NCBI GenBank assembly: GCA_902496275.1
Contig: CABVAC010000027.1
Coordinates: 1 to 25,073 of the forward strand
Reading direction: 5' to 3'
Source: an uncultured Collinsella sp.
GTDB lineage: Bacteria; Actinomycetota; Coriobacteriia; Coriobacteriales; Coriobacteriaceae
DNA: 25,073 nt
The position numbers and the translations under genes were made by a program. The notes beneath the pieces are model-generated. The model saw nothing but the letters and a program-made list of their open reading frames with translations, did no database searches and was not told the origin of the DNA. This document shows, in pieces, positions 7,020 through 15,223 of the stretch (within the stretch, counting starts at the first letter, position 1; each line of letters opens with the position of its first letter).

Positions 7020-8375
7020 ATGCTTCTGGTCGCTAACGGTTCCGTCTTTACCCGCAACGCTCAGGCCCCGTTCATCCCCAACGGTGCGGTCGCCATTGAC
7101 GGAGATACGATCGTCGAAGTGGGCCCCGAGTGCGAGCTCAAGGCCAAGTACCCGGATGCCGAGTACGTCGACGCCCGGGGCAACCTCATCATGCCCGGAC
7201 TCATCAACTGCCACACCCACATCTACTCGGGTCTGGCCCGCGGCCTTGCCATTAAGGGCTGCAACCCCACCAACTTCCTGGAGAATCTTGAGCAGCAGTG
7301 GTGGAAGATCGACGACAACCTGACACTCGACGGCACCAAGGCCAGCGCCTATGCCACGATTCTGGATTCCATCCGCGATGGCGTTACCACGATCTTCGAT
7401 CACCACGCGAGCTTCTGCGAGATCCCGGGCAGCCTCTTTACCATTAAGGATGCAGCTCAGGAGCTGGGCATGCGTTCGTGCCTGTGCTACGAGGTCTCCG
7501 ATCGCCGCGGCCAGGAAAAATGCGACCAGGCCATTGCCGAGAACGCCGAATTTGCCCAGTGGGCCGCCAAGGAGCGTCGCGATAACGACAACCACATGAT
7601 CGCCGCCATGTTTGGCGGTCACGCCACCTTTACGCTTTCGGACGAGACTATGGACAAGATGGCCGAGGCCAACAACGGCCTGACCGGCTTCCACATCCAC
7701 GTGTGCGAGGGCATGAACGACGTGTGGGACTCCCGCCTCAACCGCGGTGGTATCAGCCCCGTCGAGCGCCTGCTGCAGCACAACCTGCTGGGTCCCGACA
7801 CCATGCTCGGCCACTGCATCCACGTGACGCCTGCCGAGATGGATATCGTCAAGGAGTCCGGCACCTGGCTCGTCAACAACCCCGAATCCAATATGGGCAA
7901 CGCCGTGGGCTGCGCCCCCGTGCTTGAGTTCTTCCGCCGCGGCATCCCCGTGTGCATGGGCACCGACGCCTACACCCACGACATGCTCGAGAGCCTCAAG
8001 GTCTTCCTGATCATTCAACGTCACAACGCCGCCATGCCCAACGTGGGCTGGTGCGAGGCCATGACCATGCTGTTCGAGAACAACGCCAAGATGGCCAGCA
8101 AGTACTTCGATCGCAAGCTCGGCGTGCTCGAGGCCGGCGCTGCCGCCGACGTCATCGTTATGGACTACAAGCCCTTTACGCCGCTGAGCGAGGAGAACAT
8201 CGACGGCCACATGCTCTTTGGCATGATGGGCAAAAACTGCCGCACCACCATCATCAACGGCCGCGTCCTGTACAAGGATCGCGAGTTCGTTGGGATTGAT
8301 GAGGACAAGATCAACGCGTGGACCATGGCTGAGTCCAAGAAGCTCTGGAGCACGCTCAACGATCGCGCCTACTAA
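7020..8375 (+). CDS. ssnA: SsnA-type aminohydrolase (amidohydrolase superfamily)
   Basis: A 451-aa metal-dependent amidohydrolase of the SsnA family, close in size to the 442-aa E. coli protein. Metal ligands of the superfamily are visible: HTH at 65-67 (His65, His67), HIHVCE with His227 and Glu230, GHCIH with His265/His268 as candidates, and GTDAY with Asp316. This set resembles the mononuclear guanine deaminase/AtzA branch. SsnA is a conserved partner of selenium-linked molybdenum hydroxylases in purine-using anaerobes; its exact reaction is not established, but hydrolysis of an amino group or opened ring of a purine product is likely. The ATG at 7020 has AAGGGAG five bases upstream; the in-frame ATG at 7002 overlaps that site and was rejected. 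Cytosolic. Between permease and ygfK. Confidence 0.92.
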   Translation: MLLVANGSVFTRNAQAPFIPNGAVAIDGDTIVEVGPECELKAKYPDAEYVDARGNLIMPGLINCHTHIYSGLARGLAIKGCNPTNFLENLEQQWWKIDDNLTLDGTKASAYATILDSIRDGVTTIFDHHASFCEIPGSLFTIKDAAQELGMRSCLCYEVSDRRGQEKCDQAIAENAEFAQWAAKERRDNDNHMIAAMFGGHATFTLSDETMDKMAEANNGLTGFHIHVCEGMNDVWDSRLNRGGISPVERLLQHNLLGPDTMLGHCIHVTPAEMDIVKESGTWLVNNPESNMGNAVGCAPVLEFFRRGIPVCMGTDAYTHDMLESLKVFLIIQRHNAAMPNVGWCEAMTMLFENNAKMASKYFDRKLGVLEAGAAADVIVMDYKPFTPLSEENIDGHMLFGMMGKNCRTTIINGRVLYKDREFVGIDEDKINAWTMAESKKLWSTLNDRAY

Positions 8376-8389
8376 TTACAAGTAGATTC

Positions 8390-8510
8390 ACGCGCGTCGG
8401 ATGTTTCGCCGCATCCGACGCGCGTATAGGCGGCCTCCGCGGGGTCGCCGGCGCTGTGCTAGCGCTACACCGTATTTGCGCCCGCCGCGCGGTCTCGCCG
8501 GGCGTTACAG
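8390..8510 (+). promoter_or_regulatory. Hairpin-rich leader between ssnA and ygfK
   Basis: ACGCGCGTCGGATG (8390-8403) pairs perfectly with CATCCGACGCGCGT (8412-8425) around an 8-base loop. Further stems follow: GCGCT/AGCGC (8451-8465) and CGCCCG with CGGGCG (about 8480-8504), ending just before AGAGGAG. As in the ssnA leader, an extended perfect stem with an 8-base loop comes soon after the stop codon, without a T run. Possible roles are mRNA processing, partial termination or ligand sensing. Confidence 0.4.
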
Positions 8511-8523
8511 AGAGGAGCTCATT

Positions 8524-11523
8524 ATGAGCGACATCATGAGGCCGATCCCGTTTTCGCAGCTGATGAACTGGATCATCGAGGAGCACAAGACTCAGGGCGC
8601 CGTCTTTGGCGTGCGCAAGATGGTCACGACCAACCAGGAGGGTGCGCTTCCCATTTTTGACGAGCGCATCGAGACTCCGTTTGGCCCGGCCGCCGGTCCC
8701 AACACGCAGCTTGCCCAGAACATCGTGGCCTCTTATGTGGCCGGTTCCCGCTTCTTTGAGCTTAAGACCGTTCAGGTTATGGACGGCGAGGAGCTCTCCA
8801 AGTGCGTCAACAAGCCCTGCATCGTGGCGCAGGACGAGTGCTACAACTGCGAGTGGTCGACCGAGCTCGAGGTTCCGCAGGCCTTTGCCGAGTACGTGAA
8901 GGCATGGTTTGCCTGCCACCTGATCGCTCGCGAGTACGGCCTGGGCAGCCCGGACGGCTTTGTCTTCAACATGTCGGTGGGCTATGACCTCGAGGGTATT
9001 AAGAGCCCCAAGGTCGATGCCTACATCGAGGGCATGAAGGACGCCAGCGGCTCTGACGTCTGGAATGAGTGCCGCGCATGGGCGCTTGCCAACTTGGACA
9101 AGTTTGAGCATGTCGACGCCGCATTTGTCGAATCCATCCCGGCGCGCGTGTCCAACTCCATCACGGAGTCCACCCTGCACGGCTGCCCGCCGGCCGAGAT
9201 CGAGCGCATCGCGACCTACCTCATCACCGAGAAGGGCCTCAACACCTACATCAAGTGCAACCCCACGCTGCTGGGCTATGAGTTTGCCCGCCAGCGTCTG
9301 AACGAGCTGGGCTTTGACTACATCGTCTTCGATGACACGCACTTCCGCGAGGACCTGCAGTGGGCCGATGCCGTGCCTATGTTCGAGCGCCTGATTGCCC
9401 TGTGCGCCGAGCGCGGCCTGGAGTTTGGCGTCAAGCTGACCAACACGTTCCCCGTCGACGTGACGAGAAACGAGCTGCCTTCCACCGAGATGTACATGTC
9501 CGGCCGTTCGCTGTTCTCGCTGACCATCGAGGCCGCCCGTCGCATTACCGAGCAGTTCGATGGCAAGCTGCGCATCAGCTACTCCGGCGGTGCCACGGTC
9601 TACAACATCCGCGCCCTGTACGATGCCGGCATTTGGCCCGTCACCCTGGCGACCGACGTGCTCAAGCCCGGTGGCTACGAGCGCTTTAGCCAGATGGCCG
9701 GTGAGTTTACCGACCTGGATGGCAAGCCGTTCGCGGGCGTCTCTCTCGAGGCCGTGACTGCGATCCAGACCGACTCGCTCACCAACCCGCTCTACAAGAA
9801 GCCGCTGCGCCCGCTGCCCGACCGCAAGGTTGCCGGCAAGAGCCCGCTTTCCGACTGCTTTACCACGCCGTGCCGTACGAGCTGCCCCATCCAGCAGGAT
9901 ATTCCCGCCTACCTGGCGGCTGTTGACGAGGGCCGCTACGAGGACGCACTCAACATCATCATCGAGCGCAATGCCCTGCCGTTCATTACCGGCACCATCT
10001 GCCCGCATCCCTGCGGCCGTGCCTGCGAGCGTGCGTTCTACGAGCCCGAGGGCGCCCAGATTCGCGCCAGCAAGCTCAAGGCCGCCCGCGAGGCCATGAC
10101 CGCCGTGCTGCCCAAGCTGCGCGCCCAGGCTATTGCCAACGTCGGCGAGCGCAACGTTGCCGTTATCGGCGGCGGCCCGGCTGGCCTGGCGACGGCGTTC
10201 TTCCTGACGCGTGCCGGCGTGCCCGTCACCATTTTTGAGGCCCGCGACTCGCTCGGAGGCGTGGTCCGTCACGTGATCCCCGAGTTCCGTATCGCCAGCG
10301 ACGATATCTCCCACGATGCCGAGCTCTGCCTGGCCTTTGGCGCCAAGGTGCAGCTCAACGCTCGCGTTGATTCCATTGACGAGCTCAAGGCCCAGGGCTT
10401 TACCGACGTGGTCGTGGCCACCGGTGCCTGGATGCCCGGCTCTGCGGGCCTGGGCGAGGGCGCTGAGCTCGACGTGCTGGAGTTCCTCGAGGCCGCCAAG
10501 AAGGGCGAGAAGCTCGAGCTGGGTGAGGACGTCGTGGTCATTGGCGCCGGCAACACCGCCATGGACGCGGCCCGCGTGGCCAAGCGCCTTGCCGGCGTGA
10601 AGAACGTGCGCCTGGTGTATCGCCGCACCAAGAAGCAGATGCCCGCCGACGAGGAAGAGCTCGATCTTGCTCTTGCCGACGGCGTTGAGTTCTGCGAGCT
10701 GCTGGCGCCCAAGGCGCTCAACGGCTCCGTGCTGACCTGCGACGTTATGGAGCTCGGCGAGCCGGATGCAAGCGGCCGTCGCAGCCCCGTCGCCACGGGC
10801 GAGACCGTCGAGCTTTCCGCCACCACGGTGATCTGCGCCGTGGGCGAGGGCATCGATGCCAGCCTGTACGATGCCGCGGGCGTCGAGCACGACCGTCGCG
10901 GCCGTCTTGCCGCCACCTCCACCGGCGTTGAGGGCGTCTGGGCTGCGGGCGACTGCCGTCGCGGTCCTGCCACCGTGGTCGAGGCTATCGCCGACGCCGC
11001 CGAGGTTGCCCGTGCCATCGCCGGCGTGGACTTTAACAAGTACGCCGACCAGAATGCTCAGGCCGGTCGCGAGGACGCCTGCTACGAGCGCAAGGGGTCG
11101 CTGTGCCGCGACAAGCGCAACTGCACGAAGACCCGCTGCCTGGGCTGCGGCTCGGTGTGCGAGGTCTGCTGCGACGTGTGCCCCAACCGCGCCAACGTGG
11201 CAATTAAGGTGCCGGGCCTGGCCAAGCATCAGGTCGTCCATGTCGACGGCATGTGCAACGAGTGCGGTAACTGCGCCGTGTTCTGCCCCTACCAGGAGGG
11301 TCGTCCCTACAAGGACAAGCTCACCCTGTTCTGGAGCGAGCAGGACATGGAGAACTCCGAGAACGAGGGCTTCCTGGCTGTGGACGAGGACCACTTTAAG
11401 GTCCGCGTCGCCGGCACGGTCCGCACCGTCTCGGTCGATGCCGTCAACACCGGTCTTCCCGAGGCCGTCCGCCTGACCATCAGGGCCGTGCGCGACAACT
11501 ATTCGTACCTTCTTAAGAAATAG
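8524..11523 (+). CDS. ygfK: YgfK-type iron-sulfur flavoprotein oxidoreductase (putative selenate reductase subunit)
   Basis: A 999-aa multidomain redox protein, near the 1032 aa of E. coli YgfK. Residues 1-430 form a dihydroorotate-dehydrogenase-like barrel. About 440-530 is a GltD-type helical Fe-S domain with Cys445, 450, 454 and Cys493, 497, 501. Residues 544-830 are a GltD-like disulfide-oxidoreductase module with a dinucleotide fold VAVIGGGPAGLATA (FAD) and VVVIGAGNTAMDAA (NAD(P)H), closed by GVWAAGD. About 860-930 is a ferredoxin-like tail with Cys872, 875, 879, 882/883, 886 and Cys911, 914, 917, 921. The 'selenate reductase' name is historical; the gene is a marker of purine-degrading, selenium-linked molybdenum hydroxylase clusters. 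ATG at 8524 with AGGAG six bases upstream; the open frame back to 8401 is leader. It probably carries electrons between the hydroxylase and NAD(P). Confidence 0.93.
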   Translation: MSDIMRPIPFSQLMNWIIEEHKTQGAVFGVRKMVTTNQEGALPIFDERIETPFGPAAGPNTQLAQNIVASYVAGSRFFELKTVQVMDGEELSKCVNKPCIVAQDECYNCEWSTELEVPQAFAEYVKAWFACHLIAREYGLGSPDGFVFNMSVGYDLEGIKSPKVDAYIEGMKDASGSDVWNECRAWALANLDKFEHVDAAFVESIPARVSNSITESTLHGCPPAEIERIATYLITEKGLNTYIKCNPTLLGYEFARQRLNELGFDYIVFDDTHFREDLQWADAVPMFERLIALCAERGLEFGVKLTNTFPVDVTRNELPSTEMYMSGRSLFSLTIEAARRITEQFDGKLRISYSGGATVYNIRALYDAGIWPVTLATDVLKPGGYERFSQMAGEFTDLDGKPFAGVSLEAVTAIQTDSLTNPLYKKPLRPLPDRKVAGKSPLSDCFTTPCRTSCPIQQDIPAYLAAVDEGRYEDALNIIIERNALPFITGTICPHPCGRACERAFYEPEGAQIRASKLKAAREAMTAVLPKLRAQAIANVGERNVAVIGGGPAGLATAFFLTRAGVPVTIFEARDSLGGVVRHVIPEFRIASDDISHDAELCLAFGAKVQLNARVDSIDELKAQGFTDVVVATGAWMPGSAGLGEGAELDVLEFLEAAKKGEKLELGEDVVVIGAGNTAMDAARVAKRLAGVKNVRLVYRRTKKQMPADEEELDLALADGVEFCELLAPKALNGSVLTCDVMELGEPDASGRRSPVATGETVELSATTVICAVGEGIDASLYDAAGVEHDRRGRLAATSTGVEGVWAAGDCRRGPATVVEAIADAAEVARAIAGVDFNKYADQNAQAGREDACYERKGSLCRDKRNCTKTRCLGCGSVCEVCCDVCPNRANVAIKVPGLAKHQVVHVDGMCNECGNCAVFCPYQEGRPYKDKLTLFWSEQDMENSENEGFLAVDEDHFKVRVAGTVRTVSVDAVNTGLPEAVRLTIRAVRDNYSYLLKK

Positions 11524-11534
11524 GCGAGTCTCTT

Positions 11535-12014
11535 ATGGCCAAATCCATTCAACATAATGTGGCCTACGTTGCCTGCGGAAGCGGTTGCGCCTCCGCAGGC
11601 GGCGACGCCCGCTGCAGCGAAGGCTGCATTGGCTGTGGCGCCTGCGTCACGGCCTGCCCCCACGGTGCCATTGCGCTGGTCGACGGCGTCGCTCGCGTGG
11701 ACCGCTCCAAGTGCACGGGCTGTGGCCTGTGCGGCATGGCGTGCCCGCAGCGCGTGATTGCCTTTGTTCCCGGCTACCAGAACATTCTGGTGCGCTGCAA
11801 CAACACCGATAAGGGCGCCATTGCGCGCAAGATCTGCGACACGAGCTGCATCGGTTGCGGTATGTGCGCCAAAAAGTGCCCTGCCGGCGCTATCCGCATC
11901 GAGGACAACTGCGCCCATATCGACGGCGTGGACTGCCTGTCGTGCGGCATGTGCGCCGTCGTCTGCCCGCATGGCGCCATCCACGACCGCACCGGCATCG
12001 CCGCTGGCGTGTAG
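11535..12014 (+). CDS. 4x[4Fe-4S] polyferredoxin, RnfB-like
   Basis: A 159-aa protein with four complete CxxCxxCxxxCP motifs: CIGCGACVTACP, CTGCGLCGMACP, CIGCGMCAKKCP and CLSCGMCAVVCP, enough for four [4Fe-4S] clusters in two bacterial-ferredoxin pairs. The first 30 residues carry extra cysteines (ACGSGCASAGG-ARC) that resemble the Fe-S domain of RnfB, but there is no membrane anchor, so it should be cytosolic. It starts 11 bases after the ygfK stop, with a weak ribosome site (AGGCGAG) overlapping that stop, suggesting translational coupling; it ends 12 bases before xdhD. Position and content suggest it carries electrons between XdhD and YgfK. That partner assignment is inference. Confidence 0.9.
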   Translation: MAKSIQHNVAYVACGSGCASAGGDARCSEGCIGCGACVTACPHGAIALVDGVARVDRSKCTGCGLCGMACPQRVIAFVPGYQNILVRCNNTDKGAIARKICDTSCIGCGMCAKKCPAGAIRIEDNCAHIDGVDCLSCGMCAVVCPHGAIHDRTGIAAGV

Positions 12015-12026
12015 AAGGGAATCACC

Positions 12027-14804
12027 ATGGCACAGGAATTCACTTTTACCGTTAACGGCGTCGAGCGCACGACGACTCAGAACAAGCCGCTGCTGCGCTA
12101 TCTGCGCGACGACCTGCACATTCACTCCGCCAAGGACGGCTGCTCCGAGGGCGCCTGCGGTACCTGCACCATCCATGTGGACGGTGCGGCCGTCAAGGCG
12201 TGCGTGCTGACCACCGCTCTTGCCGCCGGCCGCAACATCGTGACCGTCGAGGGCCTGCCCGAGGACGTGCGCGAGGCCTTTGTGTACGCCTTTGGCGCCG
12301 TGGGCGCCGTGCAGTGCGGTTTTTGCATCCCCGGCATGGTCATGGCGGGCGCGGCGCTCATCGCCGAGGATCCCGAGCCCACCGAGGAGCAGATCAAGTA
12401 CGCCATCCGCGGCAACGTCTGCCGCTGCACCGGCTACAAAAAGATTATCGAGGGCATCTCGCTGGCCGCTGCGGTGCTCCGTGGCGAAAAGCAGATCGAC
12501 GAGGACCTGGAGCGCGGCGATGACTACGGCGTGGGCAAGCGCGCCTTCCGTATCGACGTGCGCAAGAAGGTGCTTGGTGAGGGCAAGTACCCCGATGATA
12601 TCGACGAGCTTGATCAGCCGGGCCTGACCTATGCCAGCGCCGTGCGCTCCAAGTATCCGCGCGCCCGTGTGCTCTCCATCGACACCTCCAAGGCCGAGGC
12701 CCTGCCCGGTGTGGTGGGCATCCTGCGCGCCGAGGACGTGCCGGTCAACCAGGTCGGCCACCTTATTCAGGACTGGGACGTCATGATCGCCCAGGGCGAT
12801 ATCACCCGCTGCGTGGGTGACGCCATCGTGTTGGTGGTCGCCGAGGACGAGGCGACGCTCGAGAAGGCCAAGAAGCTCGTCAAGATCGATTACGAGCCTC
12901 TGGAGCCCGTGCGCAACATCGCCGAGGCCAGGGCCGCCGACGCCCCGCGCCTGCATGACAGCTTCTTTGCCTTCGGCAACACGGTGGAGCTCAAGGACAA
13001 CGTGTGCCAGAGCCGCCACGTGACGCGCGGCGACGCCGCCAAGGCGCTGGCCGAAAGCGCGTTCACCGTGACGCAGCGCTTTACCACGCCCTTTACCGAG
13101 CATGCCTTCTTGGAGCCCGAGTGCGCCGTCGCCTTCCCGTACAAGAACGGCGTCAAGGTGCAGTCGACCGACCAGGGCGCCTACGATACGCGCAAAGAGT
13201 GTGCCCACATGTTTGGCTGGGACAACGAGCCCGAGCGCGTGGTCGTCGAGACCATGCTCGTGGGTGGCGGCTTTGGCGGCAAGGAGGACGTGTCCATCCA
13301 GCACCTTGCCGCGCTCGCCGCGTATAAGTTCCAACGCCCTGTGAAGTGCAAGCTCACGCGCGCCGAGTCGCTCGCGTTCCATCCCAAGCGCCATGCCATG
13401 GACGGTACCTTTACGCTGGGTTGCGACGCCGAGGGCAACTTTACCGGTCTGGACTGCGAGATCAACTTTGATACCGGCGCCTACGCATCGCTGTGCGGTC
13501 CGGTGCTCGAGCGCGCCTGTACGCATGCCGTCGGCCCCTACAAGTACCAGAACACCGACATTCGCGGTTTTGGCTACTACACCAACAACCCGCCCGCCGG
13601 CGCGTACCGTGGCTTTGGCGTTTGCCAGTCCGAGTTTGCGCTCGAGAGCCTGATCGACCTACTGGCAGAGAAGGTCGGCCTGGATCCGTGGGAGATTCGT
13701 TACAGAAACGCCATCGAGCCGGGCGAGGTTTTGCCCAACGGCCAGATTGCCGACTGCTCCACGGCGCTTAAGGAGACACTGCTCGAGGTCAAGGATGCCT
13801 ACTACGCGCATCCCGGACACGCCGGTATCGCCTGCGCCATGAAGAACGCCGGTGTGGGCGTGGGCCTGCCCGATGCCGGCCGCTGCAAGATTCGCGTCGA
13901 GAACGGCGTGGCCGTGGTCTATGCCGCCACGTCCGACATCGGCCAGGGCTGCAACACGGTCTTTTTGCAGGACGTTGCCGAGGCCTGCGGTCTGCCGCTG
14001 AGCTGCATTGCCAACGGCGAGTGCTCCACCGAGAACGCTCCCGACTCCGGCACTACGTCTGGCTCGCGTCAGACGGTCGTGACCGGCGAGGCCGTGCGCG
14101 GCGCCGCCTTCCTACTGCGCGATGCTATGGTTGGCGTCGAGGCCGGCAAGCCCGCGCCCGATGCTCTCGTGAGCGCACATGGCGACGGCGTCAAGATCGA
14201 GTACGACGACGGCCGCGCCTATCAGCTGCACACGCAGGAGCTCGTCGCCGGCCAGGGTATGCATCCTCAGGATCCCGCGGCCGCCATCAAGGCGCTTGAG
14301 GGATGCGAGTTTGGCTACGTGTACCTGGAGCCGACCGACAAGCTGGGTGCGGATGTTCCCAACCCAAAGAGCCACATCTGCTACGGCTTTGCCACACATG
14401 TGGTCATTTTGGATGATGACGGTCGCGTGAGCGAGGTTTATGCCGCGCACGATTCCGGCAAGGTGGTCAACCCCATCTCCATCCAAGGTCAGATCGAAGG
14501 TGGCGTGCTCATGGGTATGGGCTATGCGCTTACCGAGGACTGGCCGCTCAAGGACTGCGTGCCCCAGGCAAGGTACGGTACGCTCGGGCTGTTCCGTGCG
14601 CCCGAGATTCCGGATATCCACGCCATCTACGTGGAGAAGGACGAGCTGCTGCCCGTGGCATACGGCGGCAAGGGCATCGGCGAGATCGCAACAATCCCCA
14701 CGGCGCCCGCCGTACAGAACGCCTATCGCGCATTCGACGGCAAGCTGCGTCCGGATCTGCCCATGGTGGATACGCCCTACAGCCGCGTTCGCAACCGCGG
14801 GTAG
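12027..14804 (+). CDS. xdhD: Fused molybdenum hydroxylase XdhD (2Fe-2S plus molybdopterin subunits)
   Basis: A 925-aa xanthine-dehydrogenase-family enzyme in which the Fe-S and molybdopterin subunits are one chain, as in E. coli XdhD (956 aa). Residues 1-80 hold a plant-type [2Fe-2S] site (Cys39, 44, 47, 59); 85-155 hold the second site (Cys97, 100, 132, 134). From about 180 to the end is the molybdopterin part: GGGFGGKEDV, PAGAYRGFGVCQSEFALES, SDIGQGCNT, SGSRQTVVTGEAVRGAA, and the catalytic glutamate in GGKGIGEIATIP (Glu886). It should hydroxylate a purine such as hypoxanthine, xanthine or a related heterocycle. No FAD domain or separate FAD subunit is encoded nearby. In related clusters the enzyme uses labile selenium, which cannot be seen in sequence. 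ATG at 12027 with AAGGGA six bases upstream. Last gene of the operon. Confidence 0.92.
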   Translation: MAQEFTFTVNGVERTTTQNKPLLRYLRDDLHIHSAKDGCSEGACGTCTIHVDGAAVKACVLTTALAAGRNIVTVEGLPEDVREAFVYAFGAVGAVQCGFCIPGMVMAGAALIAEDPEPTEEQIKYAIRGNVCRCTGYKKIIEGISLAAAVLRGEKQIDEDLERGDDYGVGKRAFRIDVRKKVLGEGKYPDDIDELDQPGLTYASAVRSKYPRARVLSIDTSKAEALPGVVGILRAEDVPVNQVGHLIQDWDVMIAQGDITRCVGDAIVLVVAEDEATLEKAKKLVKIDYEPLEPVRNIAEARAADAPRLHDSFFAFGNTVELKDNVCQSRHVTRGDAAKALAESAFTVTQRFTTPFTEHAFLEPECAVAFPYKNGVKVQSTDQGAYDTRKECAHMFGWDNEPERVVVETMLVGGGFGGKEDVSIQHLAALAAYKFQRPVKCKLTRAESLAFHPKRHAMDGTFTLGCDAEGNFTGLDCEINFDTGAYASLCGPVLERACTHAVGPYKYQNTDIRGFGYYTNNPPAGAYRGFGVCQSEFALESLIDLLAEKVGLDPWEIRYRNAIEPGEVLPNGQIADCSTALKETLLEVKDAYYAHPGHAGIACAMKNAGVGVGLPDAGRCKIRVENGVAVVYAATSDIGQGCNTVFLQDVAEACGLPLSCIANGECSTENAPDSGTTSGSRQTVVTGEAVRGAAFLLRDAMVGVEAGKPAPDALVSAHGDGVKIEYDDGRAYQLHTQELVAGQGMHPQDPAAAIKALEGCEFGYVYLEPTDKLGADVPNPKSHICYGFATHVVILDDDGRVSEVYAAHDSGKVVNPISIQGQIEGGVLMGMGYALTEDWPLKDCVPQARYGTLGLFRAPEIPDIHAIYVEKDELLPVAYGGKGIGEIATIPTAPAVQNAYRAFDGKLRPDLPMVDTPYSRVRNRG

Positions 14805-14873
14805 GGTAGGGCGCGGACAGCCATTACTGACGGGCCGTCCGCGCTCAACATCAACTGCATATGCTGCGCCTCT

Positions 14874-14905
14874 GGCCCCAGCTCCATCGCGAGCCGGGGC
14901 CTTTT
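14874..14905 (+). terminator. Terminator of the purine operon
   Basis: GGCCCC (14874-14879) pairs with GGGGCC (14896-14901), extended by GCTC/GAGC inside after one A-C mismatch, with a 6-base loop, and is followed directly by TTTT. A second, T-less hairpin GCGCGGAC/GTCCGCGC lies just upstream at 14811-14844, right after the xdhD stop. The two in series would end the operon. Confidence 0.82.
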
Positions 14906-14925
14906 GTTTGGAGCGCCTCCGCATG

Positions 14926-15188
14926 CGGAAGCTGCGTCCCGGAATTCGGCTCCAGAATGGGATGCACTTTCCGGAACAGCAGGAAACCGGAAACTGCGTC
15001 CCAGTTTGAGCGTCTATTCCGGGATGCAGTTTCCGCTGGGCGCTTCAACCGGAAAGTCTGTCCCGTTCTAGGCCTTGATTCCAGGACACGGTTTCCGCTA
15101 GGCATGCCATCTGGAAAGTACATCCCGTTTTGAGCGCTCAATTTGGGACATGGTTTCCGCGGGTGCTGCCAACCGGAAAGTGTGTCCC
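14926..15188. repeat. Tandem palindromic array, exact 62-bp period, four units and a half
   Basis: Left arms (15 bases, type CGGAAACTGCGTCCC) start at 14926, 14988, 15050, 15112 and 15174, exactly 62 apart. Right arms (type GGGATGCAGTTTCCG) start at 14959, 15021, 15083 and 15145. Each unit is arm 15, loop 18, arm 15, linker 14. Arms are mutually complementary with few mismatches; loops and linkers vary in sequence but never in length. The fifth unit keeps only its left arm. The same element recurs at 16518-16627. It fills the gap between the operon terminator and the convergent AbiEi-like gene; no coding sequence overlaps it convincingly. Confidence 0.9.
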
Positions 15189-15223
15189 AGCTTGGTGGCA
15201 GGCGGGCATAAGCTCAGCAGCTC

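Noticed and set aside
8356..13526. Very long minus-strand frames opposite ygfK and xdhD (1012 and 675 codons)
   Set aside because: Antisense shadows produced by strong codon bias; compositions are Ala/Gly/His/Val rich with no domain, and the plus strand is certain.
8524..14804. In-frame UGA selenocysteine codons in the hydroxylase cluster
   Set aside because: No internal TGA was found in the frames of ygfK, the polyferredoxin or xdhD; selenium in this enzyme class is a labile cofactor rather than selenocysteine.
14811..15220. Small plus-strand ORFs running through the palindromic array
   Set aside because: Period 62 is not a multiple of three, so units are read in different frames; proteins show no repeat or domain.
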